Assembly: GCA_903921455.1 (NCBI GenBank)
Contig: CAIXPZ010000186.1
Location: forward strand, 1 to 21,871
Source of the DNA: an uncultured Verrucomicrobia subdivision 3 bacterium
GTDB lineage: Bacteria > Verrucomicrobiota > Verrucomicrobiae > Limisphaerales > UBA11358
DNA length: 21,871 bases
Reading direction: 5' to 3'
Shown: positions 21,210 through 21,871 of the stretch, in pieces
How positions within the stretch are numbered: position 1 is the stretch's first letter
How the letters are laid out: each line of letters opens with the position of its first letter
The notes under the pieces: generated by a model
The model's database searches: none
What the model was told of the DNA's origin: nothing
What the model saw: the letters and a program-made list of their open reading frames with translations, nothing else
Translations under genes and position numbers: made by a program

Positions 21210-21434
21210 TCACAGCCCCAGTTTCTTGAACCGGTTGTTCACTTCTTTGAAGTGGAATCTGATATGTGCGGTTTTGTTGGCATAGTCTATGGTTGAAAAT
21301 GGTGTTGCCACGTTTGTTGCCACGATTTCTCGGCTGCTAACCAAATCGGCCGCTTTTCCCCCGCTACACGCTTTTGGCCACCGCATCTTTGCCAACCATG
21401 GCCGGCATGTCAAGGTTCCGCCGCCCGGTCCCAT
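21210..21434 (-). pseudogene. Possible remnant of a gene's 3' end
   Basis: A leftward frame of up to 74 codons. Its first part looks non-coding (Gly/Trp/Cys-rich), but the last 45 codons have a protein-like composition (REIVATNVATPF, then DYANKTAHIRFHFKEVNNRF and KKLGL) and end just before a terminator-like element. The VATNVAT doublet comes from a 12-bp tandem DNA repeat. From memory, duplicated tripeptides of this sort occur in tails of some tyrosine recombinases, but that is not enough for a call. It may equally be chance. Confidence 0.2.
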
Positions 21435-21728
21435 GCCCGCTTGCCTGGGCCAAAATTCTTACGGCCCAAAAGTTATTCACCAGTGGCGGGAAGCTGATTT
21501 TTCAATTTCCCCGGTCTGGCGGGATTTTCAGCTCCAGCCCGGTTCGCCGGTTTTAGTTTGAATCCATGCGGGCGGTGTCGCAGCGAGCTTCAACTGGTAA
21601 ATAAAGTCCGGTTTATGGTCTGAATTATTTTGCCAGACTTATTGAACTTATACACTTGGACGGCCTTTGTCCTACCCGCCGATTTATCCTCGTCACCATG
21701 CACTTAAATCAGAACCGCCTCGAACGCT

Positions 21729-21871
21729 TCATCTGGCATTGCGTCCGGCTTTACTGCCGAGAGCTTGGCGCTGGGCCTTCAGTTTCACGATCTCCTCGTC
21801 GAGCACGGCGAGGTAGGCCGCGTGGTTCTTCGCGCGCACGGCGGTGTTGATCAGCTTGGTCAGCGCGCCGC
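21729..21871 (-). CDS. C-terminal 46 residues of an unidentified protein entering from the right
   Basis: The frame is open through the right edge of the window. It encodes GALTKLINTAVRAKNHAAYL and then AVLDEEIVKLKAQRQALG, ending SKAGRNAR before TGA. The GC-rich third positions and a heptad-like pattern (leucine, isoleucine and valine among charged residues) suggest a real protein with a helical, possibly coiled-coil C-terminus. The family cannot be named from this fragment. Confidence 0.6.
   Translation of the reverse strand, partial: GALTKLINTAVRAKNHAAYLAVLDEEIVKLKAQRQALGSKAGRNAR

Larger units (their letters stand above)
21053..21728. other. Mostly non-coding right-hand intergenic region
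   Basis: About 675 bp with no confident gene. It contains a tandem 12-bp repeat (TGTTGCCAC at 21303-21311 and 21315-21323), a leftward terminator-like element at 21174-21206, and a doubtful leftward ORF ending at 21210. Composition drifts between GC-rich and AT-rich pieces, as in a region of decayed or inserted DNA. No tRNA-like fold or clear promoter was found. Confidence 0.4.

Overview
The window looks like part of a GC-rich bacterial chromosome, most likely from a verrucomicrobial (Limisphaerales/Pedosphaera-like) or closely related PVC lineage. This placement is inference. It rests on the mix of an end-of-operon atpD-atpC pair, a prs-rplY-pth-rpsF-ssb-rplI block, an oversized signal peptidase I, secreted SGNH hydrolases, a lone type IV pseudopilin, and translation starts that almost all lack a Shine-Dalgarno sequence. 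No rRNA, tRNA, CRISPR array or intact insertion sequence was seen.

Layout, left to right. 1-1231: 3' end of the F1Fo ATP synthase operon (atpD partial, atpC) with a strong terminator. 1240-2676: an accessory island of small membrane-protein genes on the minus strand. Two of them carry the same GTTAG-N15-ATG upstream architecture, and an attC-like 96-bp element lies between them, so they are candidate integron cassettes. 2735-5491: serS and glgA (glycogen synthase), tightly coupled. 5492-6010: an AT-richer patch with a pseudopilin gene. 6023-8074 (minus): lepB then an SDR oxidoreductase, abutting with no gap. 8075-8884: a long non-coding or degraded stretch with a doubtful small ORF and a minus-strand terminator. 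8885-9173: two tiny membrane-protein genes. 9254-13060 (minus): prs, rplY/ctc, pth, rpsF, ssb, rplI, the translation and nucleotide block, with a terminator after rplI. 13206-15382 (minus): two exported SGNH/GDSL hydrolases. 15461-18584 (minus): two ABC-2 type permeases (DUF990-like) separated by a 58-aa membrane protein and a bacteriohemerythrin, then an exported glutathione peroxidase. 18820-20991: alpha-glucan phosphorylase glgP with a perfect terminator. 21053-21871: mostly non-coding, with possible gene remnants and the 3' end of a minus-strand gene that enters from the right.

Functionally the window is mainly housekeeping: energy (ATP synthase), translation (SerRS, Pth, S6, L9, L25), PRPP supply, protein export (LepB), and glycogen synthesis and breakdown (GlgA and GlgP, about 13 kb apart). 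The points most worth a second look are the cassette-like island, a new-looking family of single-pass mini-proteins sharing an FPR-x2-[DE]-W-x2-R motif (members at 8885-9079 and 17529-17705), the ABC-2 permease pair without an ATPase but with a hemerythrin between its halves, and the near-identical terminator hairpins after unrelated operons.
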